Origin: Mesorhizobium_K quangtriensis
GTDB lineage: Bacteria > Pseudomonadota > Alphaproteobacteria > Rhizobiales > Rhizobiaceae
Reading direction: 5' to 3'
NCBI RefSeq assembly: GCF_040081925.1
Contig: NZ_JBEBMF010000003.1
Span: 720,336 to 784,335 of the forward strand
Length of the DNA stretch: 64,000 nucleotides
Under the pieces are notes generated by a model that saw only the letters and a list, made by a program, of their open reading frames with translations, did not search any database and was not told the DNA's origin. Every line of letters starts with the position of its first letter. The stretch's first letter is position 1. Shown here in pieces: positions 51,586 through 61,887 of the stretch. The translations under genes and the position numbers were made by a program.

Positions 51586-52554
51586 TTATGCCGACTTCGC
51601 GAATTGCGTCTCACGCGCGGCGCGCAGGCGGGCAAAGTCCTCGCCGGCATGATGCGAGGAGCGCGTCAGAGGGCTCGATGCGACGAGGAGAAAGCCCTTA
51701 GTGCGGCCGACGGTTTCGTAGGACTTGAACTCTTCCGGCGTGACGAAGCGCTTTACCGGATGGTGCTTCTTCGTCGGCGGGAGATACTGGCCGATGGTCA
51801 TGAAATCGACGTTGGCCGAGCGCAAATCGTCCATGAGCTGCAGGATTTCGTTCCGCTCCTCGCCCAGCCCGACCATGATGCCGGACTTGGTGAAGATCGA
51901 CGGATCGAGTTCCTTCACCCGCTGAAGCAGCCGGATCGAATGGAAATAGCGCGCGCCGGGCCGCACCGTCAGGTAGTTCGACGGCACGGTTTCGAGATTG
52001 TGGTTGAAGACATCCGGGCGCGCCGCGACGACGACTTCCAGTGCGCCATCCTTGCGGAGGAAATCCGGCGTCAGGATTTCGATGGTGGTGCCCGGAGCCT
52101 CGCGCCGGATGGCGTGGATCACCTCGGCGAAATGCTGCGCCCCGCCGTCGGCAAGGTCGTCGCGATCAACCGAGGTGATTACGACATGGGAGAGTCCCAT
52201 CTGCTTCACGGCATGGCCTATGCGCGCCGGTTCGTCATGATCGAGCGCGGTCGGGATGCCCGTGGCGACGTTGCAGAAGGCACATGCGCGCGTGCAGATC
52301 TCGCCCATGATCATGAAGGTTGCGTGCTTCTTGTCCCAGCACTCACCGATGTTGGGACAGCCCGCCTCCTCGCAGACGGTTACCAGCTTGTGCGTCTTCA
52401 CGATCTCGCGGGTGTCGGCGTAACCTTTGGAGGTCGGCGCCTTGACGCGGATCCAGTCGGGCTTTCTCAGCATTTCCTGGTCGGGCCGATGGGCCTTTTC
52501 CGGGTGCCGGACGCGTGGGGCGTTGGCGATGCGGTCGATAACGTTGACCATCAC
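51586..52554 (-). CDS. lipA: Lipoyl synthase
   Basis: A 322-residue radical-SAM enzyme that inserts two sulfurs into octanoyl groups to make lipoyl cofactors. The auxiliary cluster is CEEAGCPNIGEC near residue 60 (CX4CX5C), and the radical-SAM cluster CTRACAFCNVATG near residue 88 (CX3CX2C). The C-terminal SPLTRSSHHAGEDF holds the conserved RSS-type serine that ligates the auxiliary cluster. Its product is needed by the lipoyl domains of PdhB and PdhC encoded upstream, so the context is coherent. The start ATG is at 52554. Confidence 0.97.
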   Translation of the reverse strand: MMVNVIDRIANAPRVRHPEKAHRPDQEMLRKPDWIRVKAPTSKGYADTREIVKTHKLVTVCEEAGCPNIGECWDKKHATFMIMGEICTRACAFCNVATGIPTALDHDEPARIGHAVKQMGLSHVVITSVDRDDLADGGAQHFAEVIHAIRREAPGTTIEILTPDFLRKDGALEVVVAARPDVFNHNLETVPSNYLTVRPGARYFHSIRLLQRVKELDPSIFTKSGIMVGLGEERNEILQLMDDLRSANVDFMTIGQYLPPTKKHHPVKRFVTPEEFKSYETVGRTKGFLLVASSPLTRSSHHAGEDFARLRAARETQFAKSA

Positions 52555-52611
52555 GAACCTTTTCAGATTGGGCGCGGACGCCTATCGACCGTATCTATGA
52601 CGTTTGAACGT

Positions 52612-52650
52612 AAAGAAAAAGGCCGCTGCGACGCATGCCGCAACGACCTT
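52612..52650 (-). terminator. Rho-independent terminator after the GlsB-like gene
   Basis: On the minus strand, a 12-base-pair stem (arms 52619-52630 and 52639-52650, with two G-U pairs) is followed by a U-tract CCTTTTTCTTT at 52612-52622. It lies 23 bases downstream of the GlsB-like gene, 58 bases upstream of the lipA start. Confidence 0.7.
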
Positions 52651-52672
52651 GATGCATAGCTTGAACTTGATG

Positions 52673-52930
52673 CTAGCGTCTGAAAAGACGCGCGATCGCT
52701 ATCAGGATGCAGGCTCCGATGAAGCCGGCCACCAAATAGGCTACCCAGCCGGTGCCGATCGACACGCCGATCGCGCCCAGTATCGCGTTGGCCACGACCG
52801 CGCCGACGATGCCGAGGATAATGTTCATGAGCACACCCATGTTGCTCTTCATGAACATCTCGGCCAGCCACCCGGCGACGCCTCCAACCAAGATGGCTGC
52901 GATCCAGCCCATTCCCGCTCCAGCTTCCAT
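52673..52930 (-). CDS. GlsB/YeaQ/YmgE-family stress membrane protein
   Basis: An 85-residue membrane protein with three glycine-rich transmembrane helices: GMGWIAAILVGGVAGWLAEMF, NIILGIVGAVVANAILGAIG and WVAYLVAGFIGACILIAIA. It matches the transglycosylase-associated/GlsB family. The function is not well known; it is often stress-induced. ATG at 52930 has GAGG upstream; ATG at 52939 and 52912 are alternatives. It is the last gene before a terminator, between lpdA and lipA, and could be transcribed separately. Confidence 0.85.
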   Translation of the reverse strand: MEAGAGMGWIAAILVGGVAGWLAEMFMKSNMGVLMNIILGIVGAVVANAILGAIGVSIGTGWVAYLVAGFIGACILIAIARLFRR

Positions 52931-53062
52931 AGCCCTCATCCTTTATCTGCACAGACTGTCTGCGCCATTTGACGTGCTCACCGCACGATTGCGGAAAGCG
53001 GGGCCATAACGAAATAGTGAAGCAGGAGGTTCCAAGCATAGCGGTCGGTCGAAAAATTCTCC

Positions 53063-54523
53063 TCAGGCGTTCAGCACGCGCCCATACGCATCCAGCACGC
53101 TTTCCTTCATGGTTTCGGAGAGCGTCGGGTGCGGGAAGATGGTGTGGAACAGTTCTTCCTCGGTCGTCTCCAGATTCATGGCGATTACGAAACCCTGGAT
53201 GAGTTCGGTCACCTCGGCGCCGGCCATGTGAGCGCCGAGAAGCTGGCCGGTCTCCTTGTCGAAGATCGTCTTGACGATGCCCTGGTCTTCGCCGAGCGCG
53301 ATCGCCTTGCCGTTAGCGACGAAAGGAAAGCGCCCAACGCGGATGTCGTAACCTGCCTCCTTCGCCTTCGCTTCCGTCAGACCGACCGACGCAACCTGCG
53401 GGCTGCAATAGGTGCAGCCGGGGATTTTCAGCTTGTCGAGCGGATGGACGTTGGGCAGACCGGCGATCTTCTCCACGCAAATGACCGCCTCGTGCTCGGC
53501 CTTATGCGCCAGCATCGGCGGACCCGCGACGTCGCCGATGGCGTAGAAGCCCGGCACGTTCGTGCGGCAATAGCCGTCGATTGCGATGGTGCCGCGCTCG
53601 GTCTTGATGCCGACCGCCTCCAGTCCGATGTTCTCGACATTGCCCTGCACCCCGACGGCGGAGATCATGCGGTCGGCGGTGATCTTCTGAACCTTGCCAT
53701 CCTTGGTCTCGATGTGGGCGGTGATTGCATCCTTGCCCTTCTCGACCTTGGCGACCTTGGCTTCCAGCAGGATTTTCATGCCCTGCTTCTCGAACTGCTT
53801 CTTGGCGAAGGTGGCAATCTCGGTATCCTCGACCGGCATCACCTGGCTCATGATCTCGACCACTGTCACATCGACGCCCATGGTACGGTAGAAAGAAGCG
53901 AACTCGATTCCGATCGCGCCGGACCCCATGACCAGCAGCGACTTCGGCAGGTCCTTCGGCACCATCGCCTCGAAATAGGTCCAGATCAGCTTGCCGTCCG
54001 GCTCGATTCCGGGCAATGCGCGTGGCCGCGCGCCGGTGGCGATGATGATGTGCTTGGCGGTGTATGTGCCCTCGCCCAGTGTGTTCTTGGGCACAGGCCC
54101 CACAGGCTCCATCGGCTTCTTTGTCGTCTTGGACACGACAATCTCGCCGCCGCCGTCCTTGTTGGCCTTGGTGATCTTCGCCTCGCCCCAGATCACGTCG
54201 ACCTTGTTCTTCTTCATCAGGAAGCCGACGCCGTTGTTCATGCGCTGGGCGATGCCGCGCGAACGATCGACGATCGCTTTCACGTCGGGCGTCACCTTGC
54301 CTTCGATCGAAAAGCCGTAGTTTTTAGCATGCTCGGCATAGTGGAACACTTCCGCCGTGCGCAGCAGCGCCTTGGTCGGGATGCAGCCCCAGTTGGAACA
54401 GATGCCGGCAAGATGCTCGCGCTCCACCACCGCAGTCTTCAGCCCGAGCTGTGCAGCGCGGATCGCCGCGATATACCCGCCCGGCCCCGAACCGATGATG
54501 ATGACGTCATAGGAATTGGCCAT
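53063..54523 (-). CDS. lpdA: Dihydrolipoyl dehydrogenase (E3)
   Basis: A 486-residue FAD disulfide oxidoreductase, E3 of the PDH and related complexes. The N-terminal FAD site is IIGSGPGGYIAAIRAAQLG near residue 10; the redox-active pair is CSNWGC near residue 45 (GICSNWGCIPTKALLR). The NAD motif is MGSGAIGIEFASFYRTMG near residue 195, and the C-terminal dimer interface with HPHPTLSETMKE near residue 460 holds the catalytic His-Glu pair. The start at 54523 gives MANSYDVIIIG. It is the last gene of the pdh run. Confidence 0.97.
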   Translation of the reverse strand: MANSYDVIIIGSGPGGYIAAIRAAQLGLKTAVVEREHLAGICSNWGCIPTKALLRTAEVFHYAEHAKNYGFSIEGKVTPDVKAIVDRSRGIAQRMNNGVGFLMKKNKVDVIWGEAKITKANKDGGGEIVVSKTTKKPMEPVGPVPKNTLGEGTYTAKHIIIATGARPRALPGIEPDGKLIWTYFEAMVPKDLPKSLLVMGSGAIGIEFASFYRTMGVDVTVVEIMSQVMPVEDTEIATFAKKQFEKQGMKILLEAKVAKVEKGKDAITAHIETKDGKVQKITADRMISAVGVQGNVENIGLEAVGIKTERGTIAIDGYCRTNVPGFYAIGDVAGPPMLAHKAEHEAVICVEKIAGLPNVHPLDKLKIPGCTYCSPQVASVGLTEAKAKEAGYDIRVGRFPFVANGKAIALGEDQGIVKTIFDKETGQLLGAHMAGAEVTELIQGFVIAMNLETTEEELFHTIFPHPTLSETMKESVLDAYGRVLNA

Positions 54524-54539
54524 GGAAATCTCCTGTGGC

Positions 54540-55181
54540 TCAGAGTGCCAGCATCTTGCGCACGACCGGCGCCAGTCCGCGCCCTACAGCCCGCGTGTTT
54601 TCCGCGTCGAGATGGACGCCATCGAGCGGTGTCGTCTCTGCGACGCTACCTGCGTCGAAGAAACCGGTTCCCGTCATTTCCGCGAGTTCGGCATAATACC
54701 GCGCCAGTTCACGCGAGGCTTCCGGCCCGCCGGCGAAGAACTGGCTGAACTCCGCATCGTCCGTCTTGCTGACGGCAGGCGGAGACACAAGCAAAATGCC
54801 CGGAGCCTTCCACCCGAAGCCGTAGTCTGTCCCGCGAATAATCTCGACCAGCCGGAGCATGCCGTATTTGGCGACTGCAGGGCTGCCGTGGATCTGAGGC
54901 TTCATGTCGTTGGCGCCGAGCATGACGATGACCAGATCGAGCGGCGCGTGGGTGAGCAGCGCGGTTCCCAGCGTGCGCGCGCCATTTCGGTCCGCTGCGG
55001 TCAGGTGATCGTCGAAGGCCGTCGTGCGGCCGTTCAGCCCGTCGGCGATGATGCGCACCCCATTCCCGAGTTCCGCCTGTAGCACGCTCGGCCAGCGGTC
55101 CTCGTAAGCATGGCGCGACGGCCCGACGGCGTTATAGCCCCACGTCAAGGAATCGCCGTAGCAAAGTATGGTTTTCGTCAT
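54540..55181 (-). CDS. SGNH/GDSL hydrolase in the pdh operon
   Basis: A 213-residue hydrolase. Blocks: ILCYGDSLTWGYNAVG near residue 5 (nucleophile Ser), LNGRTTAFDDHL, VIVMLGANDMKPQIHG near residue 80, and DGVHLDAENTRAVGRG near residue 190 (Asp and His). No signal peptide is visible, so cytosolic. ATG at 55181 has GGAGG upstream and overlaps the preceding membrane-protein stop by ATGA (55178-55181). Its substrate and link to PDH are unknown; similar genes sit between pdhC and lpdA in other Rhizobiales, as I recall. Confidence 0.86.
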   Translation of the reverse strand: MTKTILCYGDSLTWGYNAVGPSRHAYEDRWPSVLQAELGNGVRIIADGLNGRTTAFDDHLTAADRNGARTLGTALLTHAPLDLVIVMLGANDMKPQIHGSPAVAKYGMLRLVEIIRGTDYGFGWKAPGILLVSPPAVSKTDDAEFSQFFAGGPEASRELARYYAELAEMTGTGFFDAGSVAETTPLDGVHLDAENTRAVGRGLAPVVRKMLAL

Positions 55182-55627
55182 TTCCTCCCTCCGGTATTCA
55201 CGGCGCCCGCGCGGCCAAACTGCATCGCAGGCTCTATTCTGGACTGTGGCTCGTGCCTGAAGATGAACCAGTGGACCAGCACCACCAGTTCGCACGTAAC
55301 CAGAAGCACGAGCATGACCTGCACGCCGGGCCATGTGGCAGCAACCGTCCCCTGCGCCCCGAAATGCGCAGCCGCCATGCCGAAGGTCGTCAGGCAAAGC
55401 ACGACAGTCAGGAACAACGCAAGGCGGCGCGTTGCCTGACGTCGAACCGGCTGGAAAGAGGCCAGGGCGAACAGCGTCACAGAGATTAGAGCGACCAGAA
55501 CAACGGCAAAAAAGACCACGACAAAGAAGTTGCCATTGCCCACGAAGATCGAAAGCACGGTTCCGACACCCGCCGAGAGCACGACCGAGACTGCCAGCGC
55601 GAAGACGATCGTTCCGACCAGCTTCAC
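55178..55627 (-). CDS. Membrane protein of unknown function in the pdh operon
   Basis: A 149-residue protein with four hydrophobic segments: LVGTIVFALAVSVVLSAGVG, NFFVVVFFAVVLVALISVTL, RRLALFLTVVLCLTTFGMAA and VQVMLVLLVTCELVVLVHWF. No family was recognised. GTG at 55627 lies 11 bases after the pdhC stop, with AAGG upstream, which fits the operon. The open frame to 55666 would overlap pdhC. Its stop overlaps the SGNH hydrolase start, so the two are coupled. Role unknown. Confidence 0.75.
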   Translation of the reverse strand: MKLVGTIVFALAVSVVLSAGVGTVLSIFVGNGNFFVVVFFAVVLVALISVTLFALASFQPVRRQATRRLALFLTVVLCLTTFGMAAAHFGAQGTVAATWPGVQVMLVLLVTCELVVLVHWFIFRHEPQSRIEPAMQFGRAGAVNTGGRK

Positions 55628-55637
55628 GGCCTTCGCC

Positions 55638-57002
55638 TTACACCAGCATGCCGATGGGGTTTTCAATGTGCCGCTTGAAGGCCACCAGAAGCTCTGCCCC
55701 GAGCGCTCCGTCGACAGCCCTGTGGTCGGTCGAGAGCGTCACCGACATGATAGTGGCGGCGACGATCTGGCCCTTCTTCACGACGGCCCGTGCCTCGCCT
55801 GCGCCGACCGCGAGGATCGTCGCGTGCGGCGGGTTGATGACGGCGGCAAAGTCCTTGATGCCGAACATGCCGAGGTTGGAGACGGCCGTCGTACCGCCCT
55901 GATATTCCTCTGGCTTGAGCTTCTTGGTGCGAGCGCGGCCGGCAAGGTCCTTCATCTCGTTGGCGATCACCGACAGCGACTTGGTGTCGGCATGACGGAT
56001 GATTGGCGTGATGAGGCCGCCCGGAATGGAGACGGCGACGCCAACGTCCACCTGCTTGTGCTGAACCATCGCGGTGTCAGTCCACGAGACGTTGGCGGTC
56101 GGCACGTCGCGCAAAGCGAGCGCCATTGCCTTGATGACCATATCGTTGACCGAAACCTTGTAGGTGGGTTCCTCGCCCTTCTCTGTTTTCTTCACCGGCG
56201 CAGCGGCATTGATCTGCGTGCGCAGCGCCAGCAGCGCGTCGAGTTCGCAATCGAGCGTCAGGTAGAAATGCGGGATGGTAGACTTCGCTTCGACCAGCCG
56301 GCGCGCGATGGTCTTGCGCATGTTGTCATGCGGGATGAGCTCGTATGAGCCTTCCTCGAAGAGCTTGAGGACTGCCTCGTCCGACATCGGCTTGACGGCA
56401 GGTGAGGCACCGCCCGCTTTCGCCTGCGGCGCGGCCTTCGCGCCTCCGTTTGAGATTGCGGCTTCCACATCGGCGCGGACAACGCGGCCATGAGGTCCGC
56501 TGCCTGTCACAGCGCCGATATCGAGGCCGGCATCCTTGGCGACACGGCGCGCCAGCGGCGATGCGAAAACACGCTCGCCGGACGCATGGCCATTGGCGAT
56601 TGCAACAGGTGCCTTGTCTGCTTTCGGCTGTTCGGCCTTTGGAGCCTCGGCTTTGGGCGCTTCGGCCTTCACCTCCTGCTGCGGTGCTTCGGCAGCCTTT
56701 GGAGCCTCTGCCTTCTTCTCGGCGCCGCCTGAAGACTTGGCTGCAGCGCCTGCATCCTCACCCTCGCCCGCGAGCACCGCGATCAGCGCGTTGACCTTCA
56801 CCCCTTCGGTACCCGCCGGCACTACGATCTTGGCGACCGTGCCTTCGTCCACCGCCTCGACTTCCATCGTCGCCTTGTCGGTTTCGATCTCGGCGATCAC
56901 GTCTCCGGGCGAGACCTTGTCACCCTCCTTGACCAGCCACTTGGCGAGATTGCCCTCCTCCATCGTGGGAGAGAGGGCCGGCATAGTGATGTTGATCGGC
57001 AT
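55638..57002 (-). CDS. pdhC: Pyruvate dehydrogenase complex E2 (dihydrolipoyllysine acetyltransferase)
   Basis: A 454-residue core enzyme that transfers the acetyl group to CoA. The lipoyl domain is at the N-terminus (ALSPTMEEGNLAKW and the lipoyl lysine in IETDKATMEVEAV near residue 44). An Ala/Pro/Lys linker follows, then the E3-binding domain FASPLARRVAKDAGLDIG near residue 151. The catalytic domain has HRAVDGALGAEL near residue 426, with the active-site His and Asp. It follows pdhB (18 bases between). lpdA lies downstream after two small genes. Confidence 0.97.
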   Translation of the reverse strand: MPINITMPALSPTMEEGNLAKWLVKEGDKVSPGDVIAEIETDKATMEVEAVDEGTVAKIVVPAGTEGVKVNALIAVLAGEGEDAGAAAKSSGGAEKKAEAPKAAEAPQQEVKAEAPKAEAPKAEQPKADKAPVAIANGHASGERVFASPLARRVAKDAGLDIGAVTGSGPHGRVVRADVEAAISNGGAKAAPQAKAGGASPAVKPMSDEAVLKLFEEGSYELIPHDNMRKTIARRLVEAKSTIPHFYLTLDCELDALLALRTQINAAAPVKKTEKGEEPTYKVSVNDMVIKAMALALRDVPTANVSWTDTAMVQHKQVDVGVAVSIPGGLITPIIRHADTKSLSVIANEMKDLAGRARTKKLKPEEYQGGTTAVSNLGMFGIKDFAAVINPPHATILAVGAGEARAVVKKGQIVAATIMSVTLSTDHRAVDGALGAELLVAFKRHIENPIGMLV

Positions 57003-57020
57003 GGCTTCCTCCCTCGCCGC

Positions 57021-58442
<1,422 letters not shown>

Positions 58443-58467
58443 AACGGTATCTCCCAGCTCTAGCGCG

Positions 58468-58749
58468 CTACAGTAGCAGCAGCAATAAGCCAACAGCCCA
58501 GAGGGCGACTAAAGGAATAAGGACCAAGGCGACGAATATCGAGCGAGCGAGCTTCATACGCTGTAGATGTGTCAGGGCAGATTCATTCAGATGTTCAGGG
58601 ATACGACCGAATCTAAAAAGGCTGATTTCGCGGGAGATCGCCACTCGCTTATCAAGCGGAGTCAACCCCACCATCCTGACAGCGCTGTAGGCGGCAACGA
58701 GCCAGACACATAAGGCACCAACCATCCAAAAGGCCACGATCGTATTCAC
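58468..58749 (-). CDS. Small membrane protein of unknown function between pdhA and pdhB
   Basis: A 93-residue protein with two hydrophobic segments, VAFWMVGALCVWLVAAYSAV near residue 5 and IFVALVLIPLVALWAVGLLLLL at the C-terminus, joined by a basic cytosolic stretch. No family was recognised. It lies 11 bases after the pdhA stop and 25 bases before the pdhB start, so it is inside the operon. A 60-base stretch in its middle is 43 percent GC by direct count, against roughly 60 percent in adjacent pdh genes, which hints at later insertion. Confidence 0.68.
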   Translation of the reverse strand: MNTIVAFWMVGALCVWLVAAYSAVRMVGLTPLDKRVAISREISLFRFGRIPEHLNESALTHLQRMKLARSIFVALVLIPLVALWAVGLLLLLL

Positions 58750-58760
58750 CGCACCCCTCT

Positions 58761-59825
58761 CTACGCGCTGATATAAATGTCCGTATAGAGCTCGGATGCA
58801 TCCGGCTCGGGATCGGTCTGCGCGAATTCAGCGGCGTCCGCGACGATGTCGCGAACTTCCTTGTCGATTGCCTTGAGGTCGTCCTCGCTCGCCCACTTCT
58901 TGGCGGTCAGGCGCGCCTTAACCTGCTCGATCGGGTCATGCTCGGAGCGCATTTTCTGCACTTCGTCCTTCGAGCGGTATTTCGCCGGATCAGACATGGA
59001 GTGGCCGCGATAGCGGTAGGTCTGCATCTCCAGGATGATCGGCCCCTTGCCGGAGCGGCACCACTCCACGGCGAGGTCGGCAGCCGACTTCACGGCGCGC
59101 ACATCCATGCCGTCGACCTGGATGCCCGGGATGCGGAACGAAACGCCGCGCTGCGAGAAATCGGTCTCGGCGGAAGAGCGCGTTACGGAGGTGCCCATCG
59201 CATAGCGGTTGTTCTCGATGACGTAGATCACCGGAAGCTTCCACAGCGAGGCCATGTTGAAGCTTTCGTAGACCTGGCCCTGGTTGGCCGCGCCGTCGCC
59301 GAAATAGGTCAGCGAGACGTTCTTGTTGCCGCGATAGCGGTTGGCGAAAGCCAGACCGGTGCCGAGCGACACCTGCGCACCGACAATGCCGTGGCCGCCG
59401 TAGAAGTTCTTCTCCTTGGAGAACATGTGCATGGAGCCGCCCTTGCCGCGGGAGTATCCTCCCCGACGGCCGGTCAACTCGGCCATGACACCGCGCGGCG
59501 ACATATCCATCGCGAGCATGTGCCCGTGGTCACGATAGGCGGTAATCATCTGGTCGCCTTCGATCAGCGCCATCTTCATGCCGGTGACGACGGCTTCCTG
59601 ACCGATGTAGAGATGGCAGAAACCGCCGATGAAGCCCATGCCGTAAAGCTGGCCGGCCTTCTCTTCGAAGCGGCGGATCAGAAGCATGCCGCGATAGGCA
59701 TCGAGCTCCTGTTCCCTAGTGAAATTGGCTGGCTTAGGCGCCGAGGGCGCTGCAAGAGACTTGGCTTGGCTTTTCACGTCCGCTTTGGATTTGGTTGCGG
59801 ACGCCTTCCTGGCGGCTACGGCCAT
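58761..59825 (-). CDS. pdhA: Pyruvate dehydrogenase E1 alpha subunit
   Basis: A 354-residue thiamine-diphosphate enzyme subunit that decarboxylates pyruvate. The ThDP motif is TYFGDGAANQGQVYESFNMA near residue 180, continuing to ENNRYAMGTS. The phosphorylation-loop region RYRGHSMSDPAKYR is near residue 285. The N-terminal 40 residues are Lys/Ala/Ser-rich and hydrophilic, before the conserved DAYRGMLLIRRFEEKAGQLY. The start ATG at 59825 leads the operon pdhA-small membrane protein-pdhB-pdhC. A hairpin lies upstream at 59917-59938. Confidence 0.97.
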   Translation of the reverse strand: MAVAARKASATKSKADVKSQAKSLAAPSAPKPANFTREQELDAYRGMLLIRRFEEKAGQLYGMGFIGGFCHLYIGQEAVVTGMKMALIEGDQMITAYRDHGHMLAMDMSPRGVMAELTGRRGGYSRGKGGSMHMFSKEKNFYGGHGIVGAQVSLGTGLAFANRYRGNKNVSLTYFGDGAANQGQVYESFNMASLWKLPVIYVIENNRYAMGTSVTRSSAETDFSQRGVSFRIPGIQVDGMDVRAVKSAADLAVEWCRSGKGPIILEMQTYRYRGHSMSDPAKYRSKDEVQKMRSEHDPIEQVKARLTAKKWASEDDLKAIDKEVRDIVADAAEFAQTDPEPDASELYTDIYISA

Positions 59826-59916
59826 TCATCACTCCCTGTGTCTTGTCTCTTCGCGGACAGTCCGAGGATACATTGCCCTCGATTGGTACGGACGCTAGCA
59901 CGCCTGCCGCCCTTGA

Positions 59917-59938
59917 GCCATGCGGAAAAATGCATGGC
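59917..59938 (-). promoter_or_regulatory. Hairpin in the pdhA upstream region
   Basis: GCCATGC and GCATGGC form a perfect seven-base-pair stem with an eight-base A-rich loop, 92 bases upstream of the pdhA start. It could end the DivIC-like transcript or be part of the pdh leader. Its role is unproven. Confidence 0.3.
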
Positions 59939-59997
59939 AGGCATGCGACGTAACCGATTAAAATCGTTGAAAAACTCTTGAAATAACCAGAATCAAG

Positions 59998-60324
59998 TTA
60001 ATTCTTGGGAAGCGAGCTGCGCATGATGACAATCTCGTCCGCTTGCGTGAAGTTCAGGGCCCTGCGCGCCTGCTCGTCGAGCATGTCCTTTTCAAGCGTG
60101 CCGTCGTGCAGCAATTGAACACGGCGCTCCATTTCCATGCGCTGAGCGCGTACGGCATCGAGCTTCGACTGCAGTTCGACGCCCTGCGCCTCATAGCGAT
60201 ATTTGGAATAGATGCCGTACTCACCGTGGTAGGCATGGAAGCCGAAGTAGGCAAGGAACAGCGCCGAGATGGCCGGCACGATGAGCCGTCCGGTCTTTCT
60301 CTGCTTATGCTGACGCGTCCACAT
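59998..60324 (-). CDS. FtsB/DivIC-like septum formation initiator protein
   Basis: A 108-residue bitopic division protein. One transmembrane helix (LIVPAISALFLAYFGFHAY near residue 15) is followed by a coiled coil (VELQSKLDAVRAQRMEMERRVQLLHDGT near residues 45-75), then the conserved EKDMLDEQARRALNFTQADE. Proteins of this kind bridge FtsL and FtsQ in the divisome. It lies between eno (upstream) and pdhA, the normal position in alphaproteobacteria. The start ATG at 60324 is 75 bases after the eno stop. Confidence 0.88.
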   Translation of the reverse strand: MWTRQHKQRKTGRLIVPAISALFLAYFGFHAYHGEYGIYSKYRYEAQGVELQSKLDAVRAQRMEMERRVQLLHDGTLEKDMLDEQARRALNFTQADEIVIMRSSLPKN

Positions 60325-60399
60325 TGGGCGGCTCCCATCTCACCCGCCTATCTCGCCCGATTGTGCTTAACAGGCGGTTAGCGGGAGCCGCGAAGACCG

Positions 60400-61674
60400 C
60401 TACGCCTTCAGGATCGACTTGCCGGCGTACAGCGCCTGCCTGCCAAGCTCTTCTTCAATTCGGATAAGCTGGTTGTACTTCGCCATGCGATCGGAGCGTG
60501 ACAGCGAGCCGGTCTTGATCTGTCCGCAGTTCGTGGCGACAGCGAGGTCGGCGATGGTCGAATCCTCCGTCTCGCCGGAGCGGTGCGACATGACCGCCGT
60601 GTAGGCGGCCTTGTGAGCGGTGCCGACCGCGTCGAGAGTCTCGGTCAGGGAACCGATCTGGTTGACCTTGACGAGGATCGAGTTGGCAACGCCCATCCTG
60701 ATGCCATCAGTCAGCCGGGCCGTGTTGGTGACGAACAGGTCGTCGCCTACAAGCTGCGTCTTGGAGCCGATCAGGTCGGTCAGGTACTTCCAGCCTTCCC
60801 AGTCGTCCTCGGCCATGCCGTCCTCGATCGAGATGATCGGGTAATCGACGGCAAGCTTGGCGAGATATTTCGCCTGCGCCTTAGGATCGCGGGTCTTCTT
60901 CTCGCCTTCATAGACGTAGGCGCCGTCCTTGAAGAATTCTGTCGCGGCGCAATCGAGCGCGATGGCGACCTCCTCGCCCGGCTTGTAGCCGGCCTTCTCG
61001 ATCGATGCCATGACGAAGTCCAGCGCCACAGGCGCGCTCTTCAGGTTCGGCGCGAAACCGCCTTCGTCGCCGACATTGGTGTTATGGCCTGCTTCCTTTA
61101 GGCCCTTCTTCAGTGTGTGGAAGATTTCCGCACCCCAGCGCAAACCTTCACGGAACGAGTCCGCGCCGACCGGCATGATCATGAATTCCTGGAAGTCGAT
61201 CGGATTGTCGGCATGCGCGCCACCATTGATGATGTTCATCATCGGCACCGGCAGGACATGTGCGCCCGCACCGCCGACATAGCGGTAGAGCGGCAGGCCG
61301 GAGGCTTCCGCAGCAGCCTTGGCGACGGCAAGCGACACGCCGAGGATGGCGTTTGCGCCAAGTCGCGACTTGTTGGGCGTGCCGTCCAGTTCGATCATCG
61401 TGCGGTCGATCTGGATCTGGTTCTCTGCCTCCATGCCTCCGATGGCCTCGAAGAGTTCACCATTCACGGCCTCGACGGCGCGCTCCACTCCCTTGCCGAG
61501 ATAGCGCGACCCGCCATCCCGCAGTTCGACCGCTTCATGCGCGCCGGTCGAAGCGCCCGATGGAACCGCTGCTCGGCCCATCGAACCGTCTTCGAGAACC
61601 ACATCGACCTCGACGGTCGGGTTGCCACGGCTGTCCAGAATCTCTCTGCCTACGATGTCAATAATGGCGGTCAT
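60400..61674 (-). CDS. eno: Enolase
   Basis: The 424-residue glycolytic enzyme converting 2-phosphoglycerate to phosphoenolpyruvate; also a degradosome partner of RNase E in some bacteria. Catalytic features: GASTGAHEAVELRDG near residue 38, SIEDGMAEDDWEGW near residue 282 with the metal ligands, and SHRSGETEDSTIADLAV near residue 366. The C-terminus ends in RQALYAGKSILKA. ATG at 61674. It is followed on the same strand by the DivIC-like gene 75 bases away, and upstream is a 213-base gap to a divergent small gene. Confidence 0.98.
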   Translation of the reverse strand: MTAIIDIVGREILDSRGNPTVEVDVVLEDGSMGRAAVPSGASTGAHEAVELRDGGSRYLGKGVERAVEAVNGELFEAIGGMEAENQIQIDRTMIELDGTPNKSRLGANAILGVSLAVAKAAAEASGLPLYRYVGGAGAHVLPVPMMNIINGGAHADNPIDFQEFMIMPVGADSFREGLRWGAEIFHTLKKGLKEAGHNTNVGDEGGFAPNLKSAPVALDFVMASIEKAGYKPGEEVAIALDCAATEFFKDGAYVYEGEKKTRDPKAQAKYLAKLAVDYPIISIEDGMAEDDWEGWKYLTDLIGSKTQLVGDDLFVTNTARLTDGIRMGVANSILVKVNQIGSLTETLDAVGTAHKAAYTAVMSHRSGETEDSTIADLAVATNCGQIKTGSLSRSDRMAKYNQLIRIEEELGRQALYAGKSILKA

Positions 61675-61887
61675 GTGCGGAAATCCTCGGGAAATATGGG
61701 TTGAAGCCGCGCCCCTCTTAGTGGAAGCCCGGCAAAATTCAATCCGAACCGCTCATTTATCCGCCTAATGCGACCGATTCACGAAATGCGACTGCTTGTC
61801 GTCATTTGTCATCGATATGGTGCAGTCCAGTGACTGAAATTGAACTAACGTGTACGTCGCGCGGGGCGAAACGGAGGGGGTTTCGCC

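Noticed and set aside
53129..54748. 539-codon plus-strand open frame
   Set aside because: Antisense to lpdA, whose FAD, redox-Cys and NAD motifs are intact.
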